Origin: Phylloscopus collybita
Lineage: Eukaryota; Chordata; Aves; Passeriformes; Phylloscopidae
Assembly (NCBI GenBank): GCA_027886175.1
Contig: JAJNNQ010000040.1
Location: forward strand, 21,844,001-21,908,000
Length of the DNA: 64,000 bases
Direction of reading: 5' to 3'
A program made the translations under genes and the position numbers. A model generated the notes under the pieces. That model had not been told where the DNA came from and made no database searches. It saw nothing but the letters and a program-made list of their open reading frames with translations. The first letter of the stretch is position 1, and each line of letters starts with the position of its first letter. Below are positions 1 to 11,530 of this stretch, in pieces.

Positions 1-3000
1 AAATTATCTTAAGCTTTGTGGTATCCTTATACCTGAGCATCCCCAGAAACTTTAGTTGCATTTAATCAGTCTAAAGACTTCTCTTCTTCATATTGAAAAT
101 ATTTGAGGGGAAAACCTTAATCCCAGAAAAGGGGTAGATGATTGGATAAAAAAGAATGAACAATTGCATAATTATTTCAGAAAAGGATATTAAAGTCTGT
201 ATAAATTCTATATGTCATTTAAAGTTTATTTGTACTTGTGTCCTTGAACAGCACCCCAAAAGAAATATAAAAAACCATGTTATTATAATATCTAATCTCC
301 TTTTAAAGGTCATAATCCACTTTTAAATCTGGGAACTTGATACTTCTCTTCAATAACTGAGGAACTAGAGTCATTCTGAAACAGCTGCCAGAAGATTCCT
401 GTTCACCCCAGAGGAGACACAGAAGGTACTGGCCATTTTCTTTCTACTGGAGCTTGAACCACATCCAATCTAGTGGGAATAACTAATCACCATGTTATTA
501 GCCATTCTCCCCTGCAAACCCAGGCAAGGTACCAAGCTCCAAGGGTTAAACTAAGAAAAGCAATCAGTATCATCGAGAGTCATAAAATCATTATATGGTA
601 TAAAATGAATATTTTTGTTATTGACGTTATAGCTATTCTAGCAAGATGAAATGCATTTCAATTCTTGAAGCTCAGTTTGTGTGTGTGTCTGTGTAAGATC
701 TAAATATTTATTAGACCACTGTCACTGGAGAATGACTCTGCACTTTCTGTTAGCTCTCAAGAAGAAGTACAGAAGCTAAGCTTCTGAGCTTTAAGATAGA
801 GCTGTAATATTTTAGTGAAACAGATTCTGAGGGTATCCTTTGTAAGATGAAAAATTGGATACCAAAACTGCAATAAGAAAGAGAATCACTGTGTGAACTT
901 TGACATGGGAGAACAATAAAATGGGTACCTACTTATTCCTTGCTGCTAAAATTTTGGAAGCTATTCTGATGCCTTTCAACAGAAACTTGAGTATGTATGC
1001 AGTTTTAAGCACCTATGAAAAGGTGGGAGGGGTGATGCGGGGGTGTTGAATACCGCTAGCATTTAAATGTCAACTCTGGCTGCCTGAAGAGGTATTTATG
1101 TGCCTACATTCTCCTTGTGAATCTAGGTCTTTAATGTTTAATGTGGATGTTACTGATTGCTAGAGTGAGATGAATAATTCACAATTAGCAATGTATTCAT
1201 CCAGCCTAGCTCTTTTCTGCTTGCAGAATGTGCAAGAGTAAATCTAGATTTTCCTGAATTTATTTGCTTCATTCCTTCAGAAGGATTGCAAACAGCCTCT
1301 GTCATAGATTCGTCCATCACAATAGAATCCTGAGTTCATAAATTAAACTGTAAGAGTTCAGATTATTTCATGCATTTTTCTGATCTCTGATTGTGGTTTC
1401 TAATAGGTTTTGAACCTCTTGGAGAATTTCAGTAGACAAAGAAGATTAAGAAATTTTAGAACACTTTAATTCTTATCCTCTTTAGTCACATAGCTTTTCA
1501 GGAATTCATAGCCACCAATATTAGTTTTCTATTGAATACCTTTCCTGAAAACTGGACTGAAGTTACTTTTTCTTTCATCCTGTTAGAAAGACTTTCTAAC
1601 TTGAGAAAGGGCAGGGGGAGAACCACAGAAGCCTGATAGATCAGTCTCAGTCACCATGTTTGTTTTACCATACATCTTCATTCTCTTGGATGGGAAATTT
1701 TTACAGTCAACGCATGGTATTGCTACCTCCCAGTCTGTAGAAGTCACCCATTCCCAGTGGGACAGCTGGGTGCCACTGTTGTCCATCTCTCTTGATGATG
1801 TGCTGCTCTTTTGAGACATCAAACCTGCACTGCAGACGGCCGAGTTAATCCAGTTAGACTAAAGTAAATCCCTAATAATACAAAAACTATTTTTGAATCA
1901 GTTTTGCACCCACGTTTATGGCTTCTCTGTTTCCTCTGTACAGTAATAAATGTCACCTATTGTGGAGAATGGTGCAAATAAAGCATGTTTGCTCAAGCCT
2001 TTGTTGAAAGCAAGTGCAAAAGGAATAGGGAATGGATGTAGAACTCAATCAAAAATGCACAGAAGATATTTTAGAGTATTTGTCTAGCTCTTAATGATTA
2101 AACAACCAACATGTCAAGCAGTTGCCATGCAGAATACATTCACTGTTTGTTTAGCAGTTTAAGACACCTAATGCACGCCAGTGCAAAATGCTGATGTTTT
2201 ATTAACATATCAAGCTTTTTAATGTGTCTTTAATTAAACATTAAAAAAATTCTCCAGGATAAATGTTTTGATAAAACTCCAGTATTTGTCACTGCTTTCC
2301 AACCATGTGCCCTATCCTCTAAATCTCTACAGAACCAACTGCACTGTGGCAATGGGAATACTCTAAATGTCCATCTTGCTTTTAGAACAGCAATAATTTT
2401 TCTTCAGTTTCTTCTCTGGACAGCCTCATCTCTTCTTTCTCTGGAAGTGCAGAGGTTCATATTGTCTGGGGTTTCAAACAGGCATCTTATTCACAATCAG
2501 AAATCAGGTGCTTGCTTCTTTTATCAGGTCTTGGCCTAACCTGGCTGGATTCAATGTGGGCATGTCTCGGCAGAAAGAGCAGTCTCCTCTAGAAGTGTCC
2601 ACAAGGAGCACTTTCACTCCATGAAGTTTACAGAAGCCTTGAAAATATTAGAGAATGCTTCTTATATGCATATTTTGCATTTTTTATAGCAACATATTTT
2701 GACGTTATGCCACTGGGAGATTAGACAGAGGTCAGTAATATGTAATAAGAGATGCAAAAAATATATTAACTGCTGCCACAAGCAGCTGGACTTGAATGAA
2801 TATTAAAACCTCTTTTGATATTCTACTTGTGGCATTTACATTCCACATACTATCCATCCTGGATAATCATAATATCAGACTCAAGTGTCTGTTTCCAGCT
2901 AGCTTCATAAGTTTACATGTAATTCCTTATGTTTCAAAGTAGTACTTCAAATTTTCTCCAAACTGAAAGAATATTTAAAAGCCTCTAAAATGCTTTTCCA

Positions 3001-3004
3001 TATA
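1..3004. other. Unique non-coding sequence
   Basis: AT-rich sequence with no open frame that looks coding and no repeat family I recognise. Open frames are under 80 codons and show no domain. It may be intergenic or intronic; the sequence does not decide. Confidence 0.6.
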
Positions 3005-3026
3005 ATAGATAGATAGATAGATAGAT
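3005..3026. repeat. GATA tetranucleotide microsatellite
   Basis: About five perfect GATA units in a row, flanked by non-repetitive AT-rich sequence. Short tetranucleotide arrays of this kind are common and often vary in length between individuals. Confidence 0.9.
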
Positions 3027-3724
3027 TACAGTTGATGGCTATTTCTTTAATCTGTAGTTGATGGAAGAACAAGTTTCATTAGTAGAGTTGTTAAACTTAG
3101 ATCCTCTCATAACTTGAGCACAAGGGCAATACTTGGACAGAGGTGATACACAAACCTTTGGTGTGGACTTTGATTCAAGGGAACCTGCTTACACTCTTCC
3201 TGGCAACATCACTGCACTGACAGTGGATCACAAGAGAGCATATCCAAGGGAATACCCAAGTCAATTGCAGTTCTTTACATTTCTGTTTATAGAAATACTA
3301 ACATTGGTGCTTATTCAAAGTGGCTATGTTCCAGTATATTTCATAGCTTAATATAACTAAGAGATACTCATGCCTTTGAGCACACAACATTTGAAAAAGT
3401 ACTGTTGCTACAACAGGTAAGTAATCAAACACATGGAAAAAAAATCTTTCCACAAAAATTTCAGAAGAATAACATTTTCCCACACCTGTGGCAAAATAAT
3501 ACAGAGGGGATGTTTTAAAGGAATGTTTTTCTCATAAAACCCCATATTTATAAGATCTAGGCTGGTCTCCATGGGATGAATAAAAAATACAGTGCTGGAG
3601 TTACAGCAACTACCCCTCCTGAAAAAGGGAATCTGATAACAAACTCCACTGATCTTTCTTTCATTGACAGAAGTGTATGAAACCCAAAGGCTTTGGAAAG
3701 GTTTTGCAAGCCTTTTTGTCAAAG

Positions 3725-4168
3725 GTCATAGAATCATTAAGGCTGGAAAATATCCTTAAAATCATTGGCAACCATTAAACTGGCAGTCATGTCCACCACT
3801 AATCCGTGTACGGAACTGCCAGATCTACACATTTTTTGAATGTTACCAGGAGTGGCAATTTCACCACTTCCCTGGGGAGCCTGTTCCAAGGCCTGAGCAC
3901 CCTTTCAGTGAAGACATTTTTCCTAATGTCCAATCTAAACCTCCCCTGGTGCAACTTGAGGTACTTTCCTCTTGTCCTATTACTTGTTACTTGGGAGAAG
4001 AGCCCGACCCCACCACCTGGATCCTTGCTTTCAGGGAGTTGTAGAGAGTGATAAGGTCTCCCCTGACCCTCCTTTTCTCCAGGCTGAACACTCCCAGCTC
4101 CCTCAGGCACTCCTCATGACTTGTGCTTCAACATCTTCCTTGTCCTTCTCTGGACATGTTATGGCACC
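3725..4168 (-). mobile_element. CR1 LINE fragment, 3' end, antisense, 5'-truncated
   Basis: Reading the minus strand gives the C-terminal tail of the CR1 ORF2 protein (reverse transcriptase LINE). The stretch [20 protein letters not shown] is followed by [20 protein letters not shown] and LPREVV, which is the characteristic CR1 ending. The plus strand opens at the 3' terminus with catagaatcattaaggctgg, the reverse complement of the CR1 terminal octamer area. Near 4030 the coding frame shifts: the part upstream in the element ([15 protein letters not shown]) is in a different frame from VGLFSQVTS, so at least one indel has broken it. Only the last 440 bp or so remain, as expected for 5' truncation during target-primed reverse transcription. 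It is a dead copy. The family call is firm; the subfamily is not assigned. Confidence 0.93.
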
Positions 4169-7100
4169 ACAATGTCTTTCTTATATATCTAGTGTAGCCC
4201 CATAAAACATTATTGCTATAAGACACAGAACTTTATATTGCTGCTCTCCTCTTAAAAGACAGACTTTCACTTGTAATGTTCATTGCTGCTATTGTAATAT
4301 GTGCCCATAATTTTAGATTTCCTGCCAATAACACTTCGAGTGATAGATCCCAGTTGTATAACTCTTAATTTTAAAAAAGCATGACAACTCTAGTAAATCA
4401 AGATGAAATTTCTCCCAGTTCAATTTACTCAACATCCATGGGGGAATCTAGTGACTTTGGGATTTTCTCTGCTTTGGATGGCTGAAATCAGGTGTGTGGT
4501 TGTATAATGAGATGATTTTCAGAAGAGAAAGGGAAACAAAAATCACTTTTTCTCAGCATCTTTCTCTTATCTTGGCCTGGAGATGCCATTAATGAGAATC
4601 AGATGACTGTGAGTTTCACTCTGCTTGTTTTCTCATCAGCTTTCCTGATTTACTCAAGTCTCTCCTGATTGCAGTCTCTCATGAAACTTGAAGTTAGTAA
4701 GTGTTCTGGAGATCTAAATACACACTCAGTTGTTACCTAAAAATGTACTTGTTTGTTTGCCTTTAATGCAGGAGTTCTGGGGCAGGGTTGCCCTGTACTC
4801 AAGAATTGAATAGACAGAGCCTGCCTGCATGATCTCAGCCCTAAACCAGGACACCCATTTACACTGCAGATTAGTATTTCTGTGCTCAGCACTGAAAAAT
4901 AATCAGGTAGCTCCACCTCTCTCACAATTTATATAGTTCCCATCTAGCTGTATGCATTTTAATGGAGTTTATGTTCAGCTGGCACTGGTGAACAAACCTA
5001 CAAGGGAATTCTGAACAAGCACTGAATTGAAAATTTAAGTTTCTAAGGCACTGATCTGCCTAAGAACTGAATCTTCAAGCTACTAGCTAAGGCAATGAAA
5101 ATGCAGGCAATTAAGATCCCTAGGTATCCAAGGTTGCCTCCTGAAATCATACACTTCTAAAGGAAGGTCACATGGGCACTTGAAAGTGTCCACTATAATG
5201 ATTATATTTAATATATTTGCTTTGCTACTGAACATTCAGGAGCCAGTCCTGTGAATATGAACACTGACAAAAATAATTTCATTCCAGTATACCCACTGGC
5301 TCTAGTGGCATCACTGTTTGATTAAGCATTCAGCCCAAGAGCAGGAAATTGCCAGATCAGTCCAAAATGGTGGCAGGAACAAGAAATGTTTGTAACAAAC
5401 ACTGATTATTAGAACAGAAGGCATAAGATCAGAATCACTTCTTATTGATTCATAAGTAGAAATTTATGCTTTTAGGCCATTTGAATATTTTCTAGGAAGA
5501 TTGACATATAAAATCTGAATACTTCTTGCTGTTTCAGAACCTTATGTAGTTTCATGCATCAGTTAGAGTTTTCTCAGCTGTTTTAGTTGTTTTGTGCATC
5601 CACAAAATAATCTGATTGTGCTATAAAAGGTGAATAGTACATAATATATAACATGCTAATTGCATTTCATATAATCTCTATTTTACTATTAATAAATGTA
5701 TTTCTTTTCTCATAAGCAAAAACAGAATAATCTTCTATTAAGTATTAAGTTCATATTAAGTAGATACATGTGGACTTTATTTGCACTGTTCTTCATTATC
5801 CAGAAATCAATTAAATTAAATTCAAAATCCTCTGCATAAATAAATAATACAATAAAAAATATTCCAATACTTTCACACATATGGACAAAACTTGATCTCT
5901 ATGATATTTCCTGAAAAATGTATTTTTTTAGAAGAGTTAGCATTTGAACATTAACATTCATAATTCTTATTAAAGATCTGGACCTGTGTATCACAAAAGA
6001 ATCAGAATCTAATTCTTAGTGGGTTTTTCCACCTAAATAATAATGTCTTAATAGATATAGATATTTTACAGATAATAGATGGCAAGTTTACCAAGAGGTC
6101 TCTAGAACTAGCTAAATTTGTGATGAGCCCATAGAATTGCTATGGAAGTAGCTTTTTCCCAGAGGCTGATGAAGATAAAGAAGATCACGTTTAATTACTG
6201 CATAAATAGGATGCCATCACATATTTCTCAGCATATGTTCTCACAGAAGATAAAGGTTACTTTTGTGTTAATTTCTGAACTTATTTTATACATAAATTAT
6301 CATTGGACGCAATTAATTTGTCATTTTCTTTCAGGCGAAAAGATCTTCAAAGTACCACATGCAGCAGGTAGAGTTTATTTAGCCCGAAATGCAGAATTAC
6401 TCCAACAGTCTTCCTAGGAATTCCTTGATCTGTGCCCAGTTCAGAATGCAGAAACCTGGGGAGGGTCCTGGTGAAGGTGGGATGAAGGGTAGGCAGGTAC
6501 AGATTTCCTGTGTATGAGGTGGAGGTTTCTTTCTTTGCCGTAGACAAAATATATCGAGTGGATAATACTTTTGTCACCTTCATCAGAGGTGCCTGTTGCC
6601 ACCATGAGCTGGCAGCCTCCCAAGTGTAATTGTTTAGACACAGGAAAGACAGAGTTATGCAGAGGTTGAGCAATTGTGGATAAAGATCTGGGGAACTTTA
6701 GAGGGAAAAATCCCAGTAGCCTAGCACGGTATCTGCAGAACACAAGACTAATTTTAACCTAGTAAGTTAAACATTGCCAGAGAAGACAAACAGTACAGAA
6801 ACACGGAATGAGGTCAGAAGATTAGAATAACAATGCCAAATACAAGTGCATGAAAGCCAGGACTTCAATGAGTGGCTTGCTTCTGATTTTTTTTTTTTTA
6901 TAGTACAAGCTTCAGAGCAGCTACAAGTACCTTTGAGTTCAGTTTATCCTTTGGGCTACTATATCCTTTTTATTTTTATGATCAGCTGAAATACAAGCAG
7001 CAATACCATTTTCTTCTCACAGTGGGACACTCACTGTTGTGGGCACAAACTGTTATTCTCATATTCACCCTACTTTTCCCCCAGAGCTACAGGGTGAGCA

Positions 7101-10100
7101 GGCAGGCAGACACACGCTCCTTATCTCTGAGACATCTCTGGTAACTTGTGTCTGCTGAGGAAAGGCAGGGGCATCATGCAGAAAGACTGCAAATAGCGAG
7201 CCAGCCTACTCACTTGCACCGCTTCAGGTCAGGAGTCATGTGTTGCTCTGGCTTATTCAGGTGGGAAAAGCTAATAAAGAATGGCCCTGTACTACCCAAA
7301 AACACAGGAGGAAAAACAGAGGGATGGAAGGGAAGGAGTCACTAGCTCAGCACTGCTTAAGGGTATACAGCATACGGAATGAGGTGTCCAGGTGGGTATG
7401 CATTGTTGGATGGACTGCTGGTAATTAATTCCAAGAATAGGAAGCTAAAATTTAAATTTCATTCAGCCAAGAAATGTGATTTATGATACTCTTCTTCACA
7501 CATCTTCAGTCTGTCCTTCACAGAAGGGAAAGGGGAATCCCTGTAACTATCTTAAATGGTCTGACAGACAGCAGTTTACTCAGCATTCCTCCTTCATATA
7601 GGAAAGGGAAAAAATCTAGAAACCATTAGTGTTGGGTATTCATATATTAATATATCAAGAACAGTTAATACTCACAGGCACCTTCACTGCTCAAAAGGGC
7701 TTTTAAAACCTGGCAATATAGACTCCACAGTATGTTTCCATGGGATACTCTTCCTTCAACCTAACACTTTCAATTTCTCTCCCTCAAACAGTCCATTTGT
7801 CCAAATCCACTTCAAAATTAGTTGGTTATTATGCAGCGGCAGATTAAATGTCATATTGCTACCAATGTTAACCAAACAATTAATGTGGTCCAAAGGAGAA
7901 CCCATACTACCACTCGTACCAAGGTTGAAGAATAGACTTCTGCATTTAACCAACAAACAGCAACTCCACCTAGCCTGCTTCTTCCTCGACCTGTTTTAGT
8001 GGAATTTATTTTAACTGTATTTCATTACCTCATGTCATAAAAAAGTAATAAAAAGATACATATTTGTTTCCCTTGAAGTGACGTGAAAACACATCTTATT
8101 GTATTTATAATCTTTTTAAGCTATAACTTTATGATCAAACAGCTGTTGAAACAGTGAATTTTATCTTCATAATCTCATCTAGTGATCTCTCTTAAAAATT
8201 GATACTATCTTTTGTAATATTAATAATTTAATCTACAAATAGCTACACAATATAAATGTACCATTAAAACTAAAGAACAGTGCTGGCACAAGGACAAATG
8301 AATATAAACTGATTATGAATAAATTTAGTCTGGAAATCAGAAGAAGGTTTTTAACCATCTGGGGACTGTGGTTCAAAAATAGCCTTCCAAGAAAAAAAAT
8401 TAAAAAAAAGGAAAGAAAAAAATGAAACAAACCTGTAGTGAGGGCAAGGAAGCATTTAATTTCTGGAAGAATTTGATTCCTGCTGTCTCAGCAAATGTTT
8501 CTTTTGAAGGCATATGCTCTTTGGTGTTCTTGCTCAGTTTGGAAGGGTTTTTGAATTAACTAATGTTTTAAATTTTTTTCTCCACATTTATTCTGTCCTT
8601 GACACTGCAATTATGAAAAGCATCTTTTAATTTCTATTTTAACACTTTCAGAAGACTCTTGAGTTTTGAACATTTTACCATTTTACCATCTGGAGGTCTC
8701 TTCCAAAAACCCCACAACCCATTCTTGGGATCACCACATGAGGGAAATTATATGTTCACGCTTGAGAAAGATTTGTTCTTAGAGTTTTGCTCTTCACTAC
8801 CTGTTCTAGACCATTACCAGCATTTTATATGTCCTTTCATACCAGTGAAAGCTCCTTTATTTATAAGAGGAGATTTTTTTCTAGAGCAAAAGATTTAATT
8901 CATGCCTTTGACTTTTCTCAACATCTCCTGTGTGGACTACTCTAGCCAAAGACACGAATACTGACAGAGAATGTTGTAGTTATTTCCATATAATTTTGCT
9001 AACTACTATTTCAAATGTGCAAATTCTTCCTGCATGTAAGCAAGTCTTTCCTTCAGCAGATTGTTTCCCCATGTCAGCCTGCACCCACAAAGGATTTGAA
9101 TTTCTTACATCTTCCTTTTTGCCCTAATAACAGAAAAAGCCTGTACTCATGCTACTTGTCAAATCATTGACATTTAATCCTCACTTCACTTGCCTTTTTT
9201 TATTTTTTATTTTAGCTTCTCTTTTCTGTATTTTTCCTTGTTTAGTTGTGCTCTATGTCTCCTTCAAGGACCACAGCATGTTTTCCTGGTTGTTATTCAG
9301 CATAAGTGTCAAAGCTCTGAATGCGTTTCCTATTTACCTTCTATTCCTGCACCAAAAGTTATTTAATTTTTAATGAGAAAGACTTTGAACAAGACTTTTT
9401 ATCATTATGAAAAATGACTGTCTTGCTTTCTCTTCTTACTCAGTCTGAACTTTCTGGAATATATATTTCTAGAAAATTTATTAAGCTTTTCTGACTTGAG
9501 GTCTGCCTGCCTGTGCCCCCCCCCCCACAGACTCAGAAAAATCAAACAGCTGACACTTTCACAAGACAACTGATTGTGAGAGGCTGTAACTCCCTCTTTT
9601 AGGAGAGACTTCAGAGCTCCTGAAGATTTACTAGCACTCTTGCTGGCCAAGTGCTATGATAAAGCTCCTTTGAAAACCACTCAGCTCAGTCTTCTCTGGG
9701 AAGACTTGAAAATATTGTAAGCACTTGGAGTTTGTGTTTTCCCTTCATGTCTCTCCTTACTCAAGGCATACCAGAACCTCCTCCTTTACAGGCTCACATG
9801 TGTGCATGTACAAGTTCTCAGGAGAACTATACAGGCACGTACCTGTAACTGAAGCTATCTCACCTTGCTCATTTTGGTCAAGGAATAATATCAGGAATAA
9901 TGAGATACTGTGAACAAGAGTTTCATATGTAGGATTGCAGATTCCTGGTGATGATTTTAAAATACCAGCAGAACTCATTTTTTCTCCCTGTTCTGCTACA
10001 GGCTTTACTGTGACCCAGTCAAGTCAGCACTCCAGTGAATGGTCCTTCACAAAGGTAAGAGAACAGTAAGTTCCCCTCTGATTGGCTGATGCTCATGTGT

Positions 10101-10169
10101 TGTGCAGACAGGGAAGCACAAATTAATACAGCATCTTTCTCTGAATCCAAAGGTTCTTCTGATTAGAGC
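4169..10169. other. Unique non-coding sequence
   Basis: About 6 kb without a gene or repeat family I can identify. It contains small low-complexity tracts: a poly-T run near 6888-6900, an A-rich stretch near 8392-8420 and a run of 11 C at 9516-9526. Open frames reach about 108 codons (for example 6347-6673 on the minus strand) but carry no recognisable domain, and several overlap in different frames, which suggests chance. Confidence 0.55.
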
Positions 10170-10440
10170 ATGTAGTGACAGACAAAGTGGGATGGTTTGG
10201 GGCTGGAACAGAGTAGGTTAAGAATAGGTATAAGGAAGAAATTCTTTACTGTGAGGGTGATGAGGCAGTAGAACAGGTTGCCCAGAGAAGTTGTGGATGC
10301 CTCATCCCTGGAAGGACAGGTTGGATGGATCTTGGAACAAACTGTTCTAGTGAAAGGTATCCCAGTCCATGGTGGGGGAAATGAAAGCAGACAATCTTTA
10401 AAGTCCCTTCCAACCAGGTCATTCTATGATTCTTTGATTT
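10170..10440 (+). mobile_element. CR1 LINE fragment, 3' end, sense
   Basis: The plus strand carries the conserved CR1 3' region: a run coding for RKKFFTVRVMRQ, a stop, then [15 protein letters not shown], followed by the 3' UTR-like segment with ccatggtggg and cccttccaaccaggtcattc. It ends in two copies of the CR1 terminal octamer, ATTCTATG at 10421-10428 and ATTCTTTG at 10429-10436. An in-frame TAG at 10269-10271 replaces the usual tryptophan codon, so the copy is inactive. The 5' boundary is uncertain by some tens of bases. The element is severely truncated, as most CR1 copies in birds are. Confidence 0.93.
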
Positions 10441-11295
10441 TCATTGATAGTACCTATCTTAGATTGGTCTTAGACAATCAGCGGAAGGTTCTGAATGCAC
10501 TTCAAATTACTTGAATATTTCTTTTTTCCTATTTAAATTATAACCTGATTAATGTTGTGGGTAAAGCAGCATAATTTTTCTTCCTTATTTCTGTCTGAAA
10601 ATTGCACTTTTCATAGAGACAAAAAGCACATTGGAAGTTATTCCTATCTTAGTCATTATTCAGAATGCAAACTTCCTAGAATCTAGGGAATCCAAGGCCA
10701 CGTATTGGATTTTACCTATTTGAATATTTTTGGCTATTATTTAGAGAGTTTTGTCCTTCCCTCAAACAAGAAAAACCTTCATCTGTAAATAGAAATACTT
10801 GCAGGTCTTTAGCACGTGAAGAAGATGAGGAGAATATCTTTGGGGATTTCTGGAAAAGTTAAAGTTATTCATTGTAAAAAAAAATGCTCATCACACATGC
10901 TGGAGAATATATTCTAATTCCACGTCAAAATAATACTGTTGCATTCATTAGCAGTGCAACATCAATATTCAAAGGCTTTCTAGACTCTATGATAGTATAC
11001 CTAGTTCAGAATTATCAGAGCACCACCAGATGTAATGCACAGTAATCTTATTACACATTGGCCGCTTACACCCTAATGGCTCTGATGGAACTGTTATGAT
11101 GTATTGGCATATCCTAATGTGTCTATGTGTCATATCCTAATAGGGATATAGCACTAAAAACAGCTGTATCTTGACAAGCTCCACACAAACTACATCTGAA
11201 GGATCTATGGCTCTCTATGCTGACAGTGCATATAAGCTAAAAAAGTTTATATAGAGTGAAAAATTAAGTGCTCAGGAGAGGTCTGCTTTAGTAAC
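10441..11295. other. Unique non-coding sequence
   Basis: AT-rich spacer between the CR1 and MIR copies. A small imperfect duplication is visible, with catatcctaat at 11108-11118 and again at 11131-11141. No gene is seen. Confidence 0.55.
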
Positions 11296-11530
11296 AATAA
11301 TACTTTGTTCTTATCTAGACACTTCTGTGTGAAGATATTGAACGACTTTGATTAATTGAGCCTTACCAGCACTTCTGCAAGCTAGGGTTTTAATATCCCA
11401 CATCTCACGCTGAGGCACAGATATGTTCTGTGACTTGTCAAGGTCACCCTGCAAGTCTATGACTGGGAACTCAATGTTCCTTGCTTCAACCCTAAGCCTT
11501 AGGCAAAGAGTTGATCTTCTGCTGTTGTTT
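11296..11530 (+). mobile_element. MIR / CORE-SINE copy, sense
   Basis: The plus strand follows the MIR consensus as I know it: a segment like cacttctgtgtgaagat, then attaattgagccttaccagc, the tract tttaatatcccacatctcac, then gctgaggcacag, tgtgacttgtcaaggtcacc and a tail like gactgggaactcaatgttcc. These match the order of the MIR core (CTCACAACA, CCCATTTTACAGATGAGG, CTGAGGCACAGAG, TGACTTGCCCAAGGTCACAC). MIR is a tRNA-derived SINE with no protein; it spread by L2-type LINE machinery and is ancient in amniotes. Divergence from consensus is high, as expected for its age. Boundaries are approximate. Confidence 0.85.

Noticed and set aside
3799..4110. 103-codon minus-strand open frame that could be taken as a host gene
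   Set aside because: It is the C-terminal tail of CR1 ORF2, frameshifted, not a cellular gene.
10278..10514. 78-codon plus-strand open frame
   Set aside because: Its beginning is the CR1 tail and the rest runs out of the element into unique sequence. A stop at 10269 precedes it in the true CR1 frame.
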